A stretch of 64,000 nt of DNA. Origin: an uncultured Tenacibaculum sp. (GTDB lineage: Bacteria > Bacteroidota > Bacteroidia > Flavobacteriales > Flavobacteriaceae). Position 1 is the stretch's first letter. The number at the start of each line of letters is the position of its first letter. The translations under genes were made by a program, and so were the position numbers. Shown one piece after another: positions 52,219 to 60,829 of the stretch. The stretch spans positions 248,001-312,000 of the forward strand of contig CANLMR010000001.1 in NCBI GenBank assembly GCA_947492185.1, in the 5' to 3' direction. The notes under the pieces are model-generated. The model was not told where the DNA came from and ran no database searches. It was given only the letters and a program-made list of their open reading frames with translations.

Positions 52219-53277
52219 ATGCATTCCGAAGAAAAATTAATGTCTAAGAAGAAACCTGCGTTTCCAATCAATCATTTTTTAAATGAGTATTTGATTGAAC
52301 ACAGTAGAAACATTAAAATTCCAATTTTTTATGAAGACTTACTGCGGTTTCAAGGATCTGTAGTGGTTTATGATAAAAATGACGAAGATACACTTTGGGT
52401 TCGTGCGTATTACTCAGACTTTGATCGTGAAGAAATAGATTTAAGTTTAAAAAAAGTCTACAACATTTTACATTCCAACGGAAATGAAGACAATATTCAA
52501 TACTTAAATATTGATGCTGTAGACTATTGTACGTTCGGAAATTCTAAACCTTTTAGAGTAAAAGTTCGTAATGTTTTGAATGATAATTACACCTATTTCT
52601 ACGTTAAAAAAACCGATGCTTCTCGTGTCTATGGACTAGAATTAGAACACATTTTGTCTCCTTACAACTTAAACTTTTTAGTATATAAGGACACATTAAT
52701 TGAAGAACATATTGCTGGAATTCCTGGTGATACGTTTATCAAAGAAATTTTACCTAATTGTTCAGAACCTGAAAAATCTCAAATAGCGAAGGAGTTTGTA
52801 AAATTTAATGAGCGTTGTATGATTCGTTTGTTGGGAGATATGCGGTCTTATAATTACGTTATTGTTCCTACACATGATTTTGATAGTGTGGTTTATAAAA
52901 TCAGAGCTATCGATTTTGATCAGCAGTGCTTCGAAGGAAAATTTAAAGTGTATTATCCACAATTTTTTAAGGAGAATTTTCCAATGGTTGAACTAGTAGG
53001 AGAGAAGCTTCAAGAAAATTCAATTGAGCAGTATAAATTAGAGGAACGTTCAATTGTTGCTAAACGTATTTTATCTTCAGAAGATCGAATTGATGAGTTG
53101 GTTTTTTGTATGAAAAACGACGAAATTTCTACAAATGAAAACATTGAACAATTAAAAATGCAAGTTTTTGATTTTACACGAGACATTTCTTTTAAAAAGA
53201 GTAAAAATATGGGAGAAGTATTAGAAAGCGCACTTGATTTCGTTCGTAGAAATTACGAAGATGTTTCTACAAGATAA
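52219..53277 (+). CDS. Unknown protein with kinase-like fold motifs
   Basis: 352 residues (or 345 from Met8 at 52240). I do not recognise the family. Some segments mimic a protein-kinase-like C-lobe: EEHIAGIPGDTF (hinge-like), LLGDMRSYNYVIV with a catalytic-loop-like Asp and Asn, and KIRAIDFDQQ where DFG would be. A classical glycine loop and a clear Lys are not obvious. It follows dprA on the same strand with a 34-bp gap. A role with nucleotide or small-molecule phosphorylation is only a guess. Confidence 0.55.
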   Translation: MHSEEKLMSKKKPAFPINHFLNEYLIEHSRNIKIPIFYEDLLRFQGSVVVYDKNDEDTLWVRAYYSDFDREEIDLSLKKVYNILHSNGNEDNIQYLNIDAVDYCTFGNSKPFRVKVRNVLNDNYTYFYVKKTDASRVYGLELEHILSPYNLNFLVYKDTLIEEHIAGIPGDTFIKEILPNCSEPEKSQIAKEFVKFNERCMIRLLGDMRSYNYVIVPTHDFDSVVYKIRAIDFDQQCFEGKFKVYYPQFFKENFPMVELVGEKLQENSIEQYKLEERSIVAKRILSSEDRIDELVFCMKNDEISTNENIEQLKMQVFDFTRDISFKKSKNMGEVLESALDFVRRNYEDVSTR

Positions 53278-53302
53278 ACTTCCTCTAAACACACTAATTA
53301 TA

Positions 53303-54019
53303 TTACAAATCTTTTAGAATAATATCACTTCCAGAATAGGCATCATTCAACTCTCTCCAATGTCTAATTCTTGGGATGATTATATCGTTATTTATTATAA
53401 ATTCTCCTTCAAAAACCAATCGCTCCCCTTTATTAGGATCTTTAGGAAAAACCATTTCTAATCCTACTATTTTGTTATTCTCTTTTGAGAAAAACACATT
53501 CCAATGCTTAGAAAATAAAGGTTCACCAAGTATAACACTCAGTTTATAACATTGTTCTTTGTTGAATGAAGACGTTATAACGTCTTCATTCAATGTGATT
53601 TTCTTTGAGTTTAAAGACATTGGCAAACCTAATAATACTTTGTAAAATCTCTGATAACCCTTATTTCTATTTGGGTTTAATCGGTATTTATTGATAAGAA
53701 GTGTGTCTGTTTCTATTTTATCGTCCAAATATGTAATTGAAGTTCCATCTTTATCAACAATATGAGTAGACACATGTTCTTCTCTATTTCTTTTCAGTTC
53801 AAAAGAGTTGTCTTTATTATTTAATTTTACCTCAGAATAACGTACAGGATTTCCAAGTCTTGGTTCTTGAATATATATTGAAAAACTAGCGTTGTTCCAA
53901 TTTCCATTCGGATCGTGAGTTTGAATACTTTTTGTTAAAATATCATTTGCTGTAGGAATTTGTTCTTTGTTTTGACAACCCATAAAAACAATAGTCAAAA
54001 AGAAAAGAAAGTATCTCAT
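53303..54019 (-). CDS. DUF6503-like lipoprotein
   Basis: 238 residues with a lipobox FMGC (Cys15), so it is an envelope lipoprotein. The mature part is beta-rich (ASFSIYIQEPRLGNP, NSFELKRNREEHVSTH, FEGEFIINNDIIIPRIRHW), as in DUF6503 or LolA-like outer-membrane-facing folds. The coding sequence contains a perfect 32-bp palindrome (53562-53593) that encodes LNEDVITSSFN. Convergent with the kinase-like gene (25 bp apart). Function unknown. Confidence 0.75.
   Translation of the reverse strand: MRYFLFFLTIVFMGCQNKEQIPTANDILTKSIQTHDPNGNWNNASFSIYIQEPRLGNPVRYSEVKLNNKDNSFELKRNREEHVSTHIVDKDGTSITYLDDKIETDTLLINKYRLNPNRNKGYQRFYKVLLGLPMSLNSKKITLNEDVITSSFNKEQCYKLSVILGEPLFSKHWNVFFSKENNKIVGLEMVFPKDPNKGERLVFEGEFIINNDIIIPRIRHWRELNDAYSGSDIILKDL
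53562..53593. repeat. Perfect 32-bp palindrome inside a coding region
   Basis: Arms of 16 bp each (TTGAATGAAGACGTTA and its reverse complement) with no spacer, inside the DUF6503-like gene. Confidence 0.9.
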
Positions 54020-54092
54020 AACATGCCGATTAATTCAGGATAAAGGAACACAAAAAAGAGAATAACTGTTGTTAATCCGAAGTTAAAGTTTA

Positions 54093-54953
54093 TTAGCCTT
54101 TCTTACTTCGTATACTTTCAACAACTACAGTTGCTAAAATTAAACCTCCACCTAAAAAGGTATTCAAAGTTGGAATTTCACTTAGGAATAGATACGCTAA
54201 AATAATTCCGAAAATAGGTTGAATACTACTAATAATACTTGTGGTTGATGCGGTAAAAAACTGTAAAGAATACACCATTAAACTATGCCCAATTGCTGTA
54301 GTTAAAAAGGCTAATAAAAGCAAATAAGGCAACTGACTCTGGAAACCTGAAATGTCCATAAAAAACAAGGTTGGTAGTAAACAAATACTGATGATTACTG
54401 TTTGATAAAACATTAGTAAAACGCCATTGTATTGGTGAACATATTGTTTTAAAATTAAGATTCGAATTGCATAACATAATGCAGAAACTAATCCGAATAG
54501 TATTCCTTGAATTGTAGTGCTTTCAAACGTAAAGTCAGGAGATAAAATATAAAGGCCCAGTAATACTAAAATGCCCAAAACAATATAAATTGGGTTGAAT
54601 TTGACTTTTAGAAATACTGGTTCTAAAAAAGCAATTATTACAGGAAATGTATATAACGATAACATTCCTATTGCGACATTTGAAAGTTTCAATGCAAAAA
54701 AATAGGTTACCCAATGCACACCCATAAAAATACCACCAATTAAAAACGGTAAACGGTGTTTGTTAGACTTCAGTTTAAAACCAACTCGTTTGTATTTCAA
54801 AAAAACAAACAAAATAATCATCGCAAATGTGGCTCTAAAAAAAATAATAACCTCAGAAGGCATGCTTATATATCTTCCTAAAACACCTGAAGTACTTATA
54901 AAAAAAGTAGCCATTATTAATCCAAGAAGTTTATCTAAGTAGTTGTTTTGCAA
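54093..54953 (-). CDS. EamA/DMT-family transporter
   Basis: 286 residues, ten predicted transmembrane helices in two EamA repeats (ISTSGVLGRYISMPSEVIIF near the start; the second repeat begins near YVHQYNGVLLMFYQTV). The drug/metabolite transporter superfamily exports amino acids, nucleotide sugars or other metabolites; the substrate is not inferable. Monocistronic, leftward. Confidence 0.87.
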   Translation of the reverse strand: MQNNYLDKLLGLIMATFFISTSGVLGRYISMPSEVIIFFRATFAMIILFVFLKYKRVGFKLKSNKHRLPFLIGGIFMGVHWVTYFFALKLSNVAIGMLSLYTFPVIIAFLEPVFLKVKFNPIYIVLGILVLLGLYILSPDFTFESTTIQGILFGLVSALCYAIRILILKQYVHQYNGVLLMFYQTVIISICLLPTLFFMDISGFQSQLPYLLLLAFLTTAIGHSLMVYSLQFFTASTTSIISSIQPIFGIILAYLFLSEIPTLNTFLGGGLILATVVVESIRSKKG

Positions 54954-55047
54954 TGAATTATTTTTTATAGAATTAAGGGCGAAAGATAGTAATATTTACA
55001 AGTAATTTTGCATTTTATATCCTTCTTTTTATTCAATTAAAATTAAT

Positions 55048-55172
55048 GTCATTCCGAGGTAATAAATGACGAAGGAATCTGTTTATTTCTTTTTATAGCT
55101 TCTAAACACGAGAGGTTACTTCATCCCAATTCCCATCCCGACTTTTCGGGACGGAACGGGATTCGCAATGAC
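55048..55172. repeat. Dispersed palindromic repeat (GTCATTCCGAGG ... CGCAATGAC)
   Basis: Inverted ends TGTCATTCCGAGG and TTCGCAATGACA, with an inner palindrome CCCGACTTTTCGGG. It fills most of the gap between the EamA and TlpA-like genes and has the same type of arms as 24314 and 63037. Confidence 0.75.
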
Positions 55173-55198
55173 AATTTTTAGTTCGTTTAAAACACAAT

Positions 55199-56557
55199 CT
55201 AGTCATCGAAAAGCTTTCGCAACAAGCGTTGTGTTTTCTTAGAATCTACTTCCTTAAATTCCATTTCCATTTTTTCGCCTTTTAATGACAAAACAGCAAA
55301 TGCAGGAATAGCAGAAAGATTATAAGCTTTTACAATTTTTGATCGAGTTCCATCAAAAAATAGTTGCAATGCACTGGTTTTAATTCCAGATTCTTTTACG
55401 ATTCCCGACCATTTTTCGAAGTCCTCTTTTTTATCCACAGACACGCCGATGAAGACAATGTTTTTGTCTTCAAAGTTTTCTCTTAATTTTTCAATGTTTT
55501 TAAATTGATTCACGCAATCTTTACAGAAAGACGCCCAAATGTATAAAAAGATATAATTCCCTTTAAAGTCGGCTAATTTTACCTCTTCTCCGTTAGTGTT
55601 TAAATAATTAAATCTAGAAAGGTTTTTTACTGCTTCTTCCTGACGAATTTCAGCTAACCTTGTTTTTGCTTTTGCAATTAACTTGTTGTCTTTTGAATAG
55701 GCTTTAATGAAGTCTAAATAGGCACGCATTCTACTAGGTTCATCTTTAGACATGGTTTCATACAAACGTTCTAATATCCCTTTTTGAATTGCTTCGGTTC
55801 TAATCGAAGCGACAATTCCTTCCATTACAGGATAATCGTTAGTAGCTTCAATATCTTTTTGCCATTTCAAAACCGCCAATTCGTTATACGATTGGTATTT
55901 ATCTGAAAATAATTGATTATCGAAATGTAAACTGCTTAACGGAGCTAAAAATGATTCTGAAACTTGGATGCTATCTTTAAATTCGTAATGTTTTTTCGCT
56001 TTTTCGAATTTTAAAATATCTAGATAATAACCATATTGTAAATTCTTAGATTCTTTATTTACAAATCCTTCGTCAAACCCACTTCCAAACAAAGTTCCAT
56101 AAAACCCTTTGTAATACTGATCTAGTCGACTTAAATATTGGATTTCATTTCCTTCGTAAAACTCTTTTGGATGAAACGTTTTCACATTTCCACCTCTATC
56201 TAAAAGTTCAGCATTTTTACTGTGCATGTAGGTATTTCTTCCTGCTCCTCGTTTACCCGTAAAACTTAATGATTTTTGAAAATTATCTGCATCAAAAGAG
56301 ATGGAAAACTCATCGTTTTTCTTTAAATACAAAAGGACTTTTTCATCTTCTTTTTGAAGAAAATAGTAGCCATCTTCAAAGTTGATATCAACATTAAAAT
56401 TCAAGGCTTCAATAGTAATCGTTTCTAGAACTTCATTATTGATTTTAGTCAAGTAAAACTCACTATCAATAGAATCATTTGTAATATTAAACGATAATCG
56501 TTGACCGTAAACGAAGTTTACTAAACACAAAAAAACAAGAATAACTATTCGTTTCAT
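55199..56557 (-). CDS. TlpA-like thioredoxin-family protein, exported
   Basis: 452 residues with a signal peptide ending NFVYGQ. A long N-terminal part (about 20-310; QLSFNITNDSIDSEF-like beta-rich start, then helical) precedes a thioredoxin-like domain (about 315-452) with the redox pair in WASFCKDCVNQF (Cys near 343 and 346). TlpA/ResA proteins reduce or shuffle disulfides in the periplasm; in Bacteroidota such fusions are common. The partner is unknown. Confidence 0.87.
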   Translation of the reverse strand: MKRIVILVFLCLVNFVYGQRLSFNITNDSIDSEFYLTKINNEVLETITIEALNFNVDINFEDGYYFLQKEDEKVLLYLKKNDEFSISFDADNFQKSLSFTGKRGAGRNTYMHSKNAELLDRGGNVKTFHPKEFYEGNEIQYLSRLDQYYKGFYGTLFGSGFDEGFVNKESKNLQYGYYLDILKFEKAKKHYEFKDSIQVSESFLAPLSSLHFDNQLFSDKYQSYNELAVLKWQKDIEATNDYPVMEGIVASIRTEAIQKGILERLYETMSKDEPSRMRAYLDFIKAYSKDNKLIAKAKTRLAEIRQEEAVKNLSRFNYLNTNGEEVKLADFKGNYIFLYIWASFCKDCVNQFKNIEKLRENFEDKNIVFIGVSVDKKEDFEKWSGIVKESGIKTSALQLFFDGTRSKIVKAYNLSAIPAFAVLSLKGEKMEMEFKEVDSKKTQRLLRKLFDD

Positions 56558-56988
56558 TTACCTAATTTTTAAAAATCAGCTCTTTTACATCATAAACAGT
56601 ACCAAAAGATACAGTTTTTTAATTATTCAGACTTTCAATTTAAATCATTTTCACCCTTTCATATATCAACAGTATTAACTATTTTTTCTTCTTTTCTTTT
56701 TCTTGACAAAAAGAAACAAAAGTCAAGACTTATCAGAAAAATATAAGAAAATACTACGGCACCTTCCTCTACAGATGAAAAAAACTCGCTTCGCTCAAAC
56801 ACTTTTTCATCTTCTATCCATCGCTGCTGCCTTGATTTTTAATTCTTTTCTGAATATGTCGATTTAAACGTAAAAAAGCTTAATCCTATATAATTATATC
56901 ATCATTTATATCTCTTTTTCATGGGAATGACAACGTCAATCTCTTCTGTCATTCCCGCGTAGACGGGAATCTCATAATTATTCATATT
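56558..56988. other. Intergenic region with dispersed-repeat sequence
   Basis: 431 bp without a convincing gene. It contains TCTTGACAAAAAGAAACAAA near 56700, a downstream stretch with CTCGCTTCGCTCAAACA and GCTGCCTTGATTTTT, and then a GTCATTCCC-type palindrome (about 56923-56972). The end words resemble sequence around 63220, so it looks like part of a dispersed noncoding family. Confidence 0.55.
56923..56972. repeat. GTCATTCCC-type palindromic repeat
   Basis: GGGAATGAC (56923-56931) faces GTCATTCCC (56948-56956), followed by GCGTAGACGGGAATCTC. It lies just downstream of the mfd stop and may act as its terminator. Confidence 0.6.
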
Positions 56989-59900
56989 TTAAATCTTCTC
57001 CAACGTCTCCAATGCCTTTTTAATAGAATCAATTTTAATAAACGTTATTAATAATCGTAATCCGTTTTTAGTTTGTTTTTCTTTCATCACACAGCTTTTC
57101 GAATTTCGCTGTACATACTTCAACATTCTAGTAAATGCTTCGGTTTGATAAAAATCAGACTGTTGATCAGACACAAAATATCCTACCAAACGTTTTTGCT
57201 TTAAAATCACTTTCTCCAATCCTAATGATTTTGCTAACCATTTGATTCGTACAGAATCTAATAAATCCTGTACTTGAGTTGGGAATTCCCCAAAACGATC
57301 TACGATGTTTTTCTCAAAGGTTTGTAATTCCTCTTCTGTTGTTAAATCACTTAACGCTTTATATAAATTCAAACGCTCAGAGATATTATTCACGTAGTCA
57401 TCTGGAAAAAGTATTTCAAAATCCGTATCAATTTGAACCTCTTTTACATATTCCTTCGGACCAGCATTTTCATCAACAGGATATAAATCTTTGAACTCAT
57501 TTTCTTTCAGTTCTTCAATCGCTTCTTTTAAGATTTTCTGATAAGTATCAAAACCAATATCGTTTATAAATCCACTTTGTTCTCCTCCTAATAAATCTCC
57601 AGCACCACGAATTTCCAAGTCTTTCATGGCAATATTCAATCCGCTTCCTAATTCAGAGAACATTTCTAAAGCCTGAATACGTTTACGCGCTTCGTCTGTC
57701 ATTACGTGATATGGCGGAGTAATGAAATAACAAAATGCTTTTTTGTTTGATCGACCTACACGTCCACGCATTTGGTGTAAATCTGATAATCCGAAATTGT
57801 TGGCATTGTTAATGAAAATTGTATTGGCATTTGGCACATCCAATCCGCTTTCAATAATCGTAGTAGAAACCAATACATCAAACTCACCATTCATAAAAGC
57901 TAGCATTAATTCCTCTAACTTTTTCCCTTCCATTTGCCCATGTCCAATTCCAATTTTTGCTGAAGGAACCAAACGTTGTAACATTCCGGCTACTTCTTTG
58001 ATATTTTCAATTCGATTGTGAATAAAGAAAACCTGACCTCCACGTGAAATTTCATACGAAATTGCGTCGCGCATAGTTTCTTCAGATAAACGAACTACGT
58101 TCGTTTCCACTGGATGACGGTTTGGTGGTGGTGTTTTTATTACTGATAAATCACGAGCCGCCATTAAACTGAACTGTAATGTTCGTGGAATTGGCGTTGC
58201 TGTTAAGGTTAATGTATCTACATTTTCCTTGATGGTTTTCAACTTGTCTTTTACAGCAACTCCAAACTTCTGTTCTTCATCAATAATAAGTAAACCTAAA
58301 TCTTTAAACTGAACGTTTTTATTTGTCAATTGATGCGTTCCGATTACAATGTCTACAGAACCGTCTGTTAAACCTTCTAAAACACCTCTCTTTTGTTTTG
58401 CGCTTCTGAAACGATTTAAGTATTCGATATGAACAGGGAAATGCTTTAAACGCTCAGAAAACGTTTTAAAATGCTGAAAAGCTAATATGGTTGTTGGAAC
58501 CAAAATAGCAACTTGTTTTCCGTTGTCAACAGCTTTAAACGCTGCACGAATGGCAACTTCAGTTTTTCCAAAACCAACATCTCCACAAACCAAGCGATCC
58601 ATCGGTTGGTCTTTTTCCATATCGTTTTTTACATCTTGCGTTGCTGTAAATTGATCTGGTGTATCTTCAAATAAGAAACTTGCTTCCAACTCATGCTGCA
58701 TGTGTGTATCCGGGCCAAAAGCGTATCCTTTTTCTAACTTTCGTTTTGCATACAATTGAATTAAGTTAAAGGCAATTTCTTTAACTCTTGTTTTAGTTTT
58801 TTGCTTGATTTTCTTCCAAGCATTTGAACCTAACTTGAATATTTTCGGAGCCTTTCCGTCTTTTCCGTTAAACTTAGAGATTTTATGTAACGAGTGAATA
58901 CTCACATACAAAATATCGCGATCTCCATAGATTAACTTAATCGCTTCTTGTTTTTTTCCGTCAACATCAATTTTTTGTAATCCTGCAAAACGCCCAACCC
59001 CATGATCGATATGTGTTACATAATCGCCTTTTTCAAGATTGGTTAATTCCTTAAGCGTAATGGATTGCTTTTTGGCATAACCATTTTTTAATCGGAATTT
59101 GTGATAACGTTCAAAGATTTGATGATCAGTATAACACACAATCTTTTGATCTTCATCTATAAATCCTTGATAAATTGGGAAAACCACGGTTTCATAATGA
59201 ACTTCTTCATCGGCGTCATCAAAAATATCATGGAAACGTTGTGCTTGTTTTTCATTGGAACAGAAAATATAGTTGGTGTATCCTTTGCTGTGATGCACAT
59301 TTAAATCTTCAATTAACAAATCGAATTGTTTGTTAAAAGAAGGCTGGGAGCGAACCGCGAACGAAATGTCACCCTGAACTTGTTTCAGGGTCTCACCCGA
59401 TTGAGGTTCTGAGTTCTTCTCTTGATGAGATGCTGAATCAAGTTCAGCATGACGTTTATCAAGATAAGCCACAGTAAAATCCGATAACTGACTTTCTATA
59501 ACTGATCCATCACAAAATAATTCTGATGGTTTTGAATGCTGAACTTCTTTCGACAGCTTTTCAAATTCTACTTCCGCTTTGCGGAAAAATTTATCGAGAT
59601 TTCCAGTGAGTAAATCTTTGTTTTTTACAAACAATACCGTTTTTGCAGAAATGTATTTCAAGAAACTTTCGCGTGATTCTTGCAATGCCTTGTTTTCAAC
59701 GTTTGGCATAATGCTCACTTTCGAGAATTTCTCTTTCGACAATTGTGTTTCTACATCGAATGTTCGGATGCTGTCTACCTCATCACCAAAAAACTCAATT
59801 CTGTAGGGTTCATCGTTTGAAAACGAAAACACATCTACAATTCCTCCACGTACCGAAAACTCTCCAGGTTCGGTAACAAAATCTACACGATTGAAATTGT

Positions 59901-60387
59901 ACTCAAACAACACTTCGTTGATAAAATCAAGCGACAGGTTTTCTCCTTGAGTAACTTTCAGTGTGTTTTTCTCCAACTCTTTTTTTGTCACTACTTTTTC
60001 AAAAAGTGCGGTTGGATAGGTAACAATTATCGCTGGTTTTTTACGAGAATTGATTCGGTTGAGTACTTCCGAACGCAACAACACATTGGCATTGTCGGTT
60101 TCTTCTATTTGATACGGACGACGATATGAACCCGGATAAAACAATACATTTTTCTCTCCTAGTAATTGCTCAAGGTCGTTTAAATAATAGGCCGCTTCTT
60201 CTTTATCATTACAAATAAACAAGTAAGGTTTGTCGGCAGTTTTAAAAGTTTCAGATATCACAAAAGACAACGAAGATCCGACCAAATTCGAAAGTTGAAA
60301 ATGGTGTTTCTCTTGTTGTAGCGCCTGTTGTACCAAAGCTACCTTTGTAGCATTTTGGTAGTAGTTTACAATGGTTTGCTTACTCAA
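56989..60387 (-). CDS. mfd: Transcription-repair coupling factor
   Basis: 1132 residues, as expected for Mfd, which removes stalled RNA polymerase and recruits UvrA. N-terminal UvrB-like region, CarD-like RNA-polymerase-interaction domain (about 435-500; LEKGDYVTHIDHGVGRFAG), translocase motifs with Walker A VGFGKTEVAIRAA and DEEQ box LLIIDEEQKFG, HQMRGRVGRSNKKAFCY and a C-terminal TRCF domain. Unusual: residues about 311-340 (RHAELDSASHQEKNSEP, then GETLKQVQGD) are encoded by a dispersed palindromic repeat inserted in frame between the UvrB-like region and the CarD-like domain. Confidence 0.94.
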   Translation of the reverse strand: MSKQTIVNYYQNATKVALVQQALQQEKHHFQLSNLVGSSLSFVISETFKTADKPYLFICNDKEEAAYYLNDLEQLLGEKNVLFYPGSYRRPYQIEETDNANVLLRSEVLNRINSRKKPAIIVTYPTALFEKVVTKKELEKNTLKVTQGENLSLDFINEVLFEYNFNRVDFVTEPGEFSVRGGIVDVFSFSNDEPYRIEFFGDEVDSIRTFDVETQLSKEKFSKVSIMPNVENKALQESRESFLKYISAKTVLFVKNKDLLTGNLDKFFRKAEVEFEKLSKEVQHSKPSELFCDGSVIESQLSDFTVAYLDKRHAELDSASHQEKNSEPQSGETLKQVQGDISFAVRSQPSFNKQFDLLIEDLNVHHSKGYTNYIFCSNEKQAQRFHDIFDDADEEVHYETVVFPIYQGFIDEDQKIVCYTDHQIFERYHKFRLKNGYAKKQSITLKELTNLEKGDYVTHIDHGVGRFAGLQKIDVDGKKQEAIKLIYGDRDILYVSIHSLHKISKFNGKDGKAPKIFKLGSNAWKKIKQKTKTRVKEIAFNLIQLYAKRKLEKGYAFGPDTHMQHELEASFLFEDTPDQFTATQDVKNDMEKDQPMDRLVCGDVGFGKTEVAIRAAFKAVDNGKQVAILVPTTILAFQHFKTFSERLKHFPVHIEYLNRFRSAKQKRGVLEGLTDGSVDIVIGTHQLTNKNVQFKDLGLLIIDEEQKFGVAVKDKLKTIKENVDTLTLTATPIPRTLQFSLMAARDLSVIKTPPPNRHPVETNVVRLSEETMRDAISYEISRGGQVFFIHNRIENIKEVAGMLQRLVPSAKIGIGHGQMEGKKLEELMLAFMNGEFDVLVSTTIIESGLDVPNANTIFINNANNFGLSDLHQMRGRVGRSNKKAFCYFITPPYHVMTDEARKRIQALEMFSELGSGLNIAMKDLEIRGAGDLLGGEQSGFINDIGFDTYQKILKEAIEELKENEFKDLYPVDENAGPKEYVKEVQIDTDFEILFPDDYVNNISERLNLYKALSDLTTEEELQTFEKNIVDRFGEFPTQVQDLLDSVRIKWLAKSLGLEKVILKQKRLVGYFVSDQQSDFYQTEAFTRMLKYVQRNSKSCVMKEKQTKNGLRLLITFIKIDSIKKALETLEKI
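59366..59455 (-). repeat. Dispersed repeat element inserted in frame inside mfd
   Basis: A roughly 90-bp palindromic-type element: TGTCACCCTGAACTTG with TTTCAGGGTCTC on one side, and GATGCTGAATCAAG with TTCAGCATGACG on the other. Translated on the minus strand it gives HAELDSASHQ and LKQVQGD, stereotyped products of this repeat type. The reading frame of mfd is kept. Confidence 0.85.
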
Positions 60388-60403
60388 CGGTAATAAATTT
60401 TTG

Positions 60404-60411
60404 CAAAGATA
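60404..60411 (-). promoter_or_regulatory. Promoter -7 element of mfd
   Basis: On the minus strand TATCTTTG, a perfect TAnnTTTG match, 16 nt before the ATG at 60387. Confidence 0.55.
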
Positions 60412-60454
60412 CGGGGATTATATTTTGTGGGGAAATTGTCGTAGAACAGAATAA

Positions 60455-60826
60455 TTACTTCACGTAAGCAAATGATTGAGGCGGGTGTAGATTAAAATCT
60501 GCCCTTAAACATTTTGGTTTTTTATATTTCTTCATGCTTTTAACCTGAATAGCAAAACCTTTTTCTTTTTGAGAAAAATATTCATAGAAAAAATCTTCAG
60601 AAATCCCTGAATATTCTTTTGTTAAGTTCCAAAGCGTATCTATGTCTTTATTGAAAATTTCACCTATTTCGAATTCACCTATCACCTTTTGTACTGGTGA
60701 GGAAGCATAAACAACCACAGATGTAACATTTGTGTTCTTGAATATTGCTTTCCTAAATTCAAATTTTTTTGTTCCTTCAAATATTTTAAATGCAAATTCT
60801 GGTTTAATTGACAATACTACTTTCAT
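60455..60826 (-). CDS. ASCH domain protein
   Basis: 123 residues, full-length ASCH fold (PUA-like): start VVLSIKPEFAFKIFEGTKKFEFRK with the typical FRK, VVVYASSPVQKVIGEFEIG, and C-terminal helices. ASCH proteins bind RNA or nucleotides, and some are RNases or deaminase-like. Here it is the last gene of a three-gene operon, 3 bp after the PIN fusion. It may be the RNA-binding or regulatory subunit of that set (inference). Confidence 0.85.
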   Translation of the reverse strand: MKVVLSIKPEFAFKIFEGTKKFEFRKAIFKNTNVTSVVVYASSPVQKVIGEFEIGEIFNKDIDTLWNLTKEYSGISEDFFYEYFSQKEKGFAIQVKSMKKYKKPKCLRADFNLHPPQSFAYVK

Positions 60827-60829
60827 AAA

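Noticed and set aside
57279..60129. Several plus-strand frames within mfd
   Set aside because: All are shadows of the conserved mfd gene.
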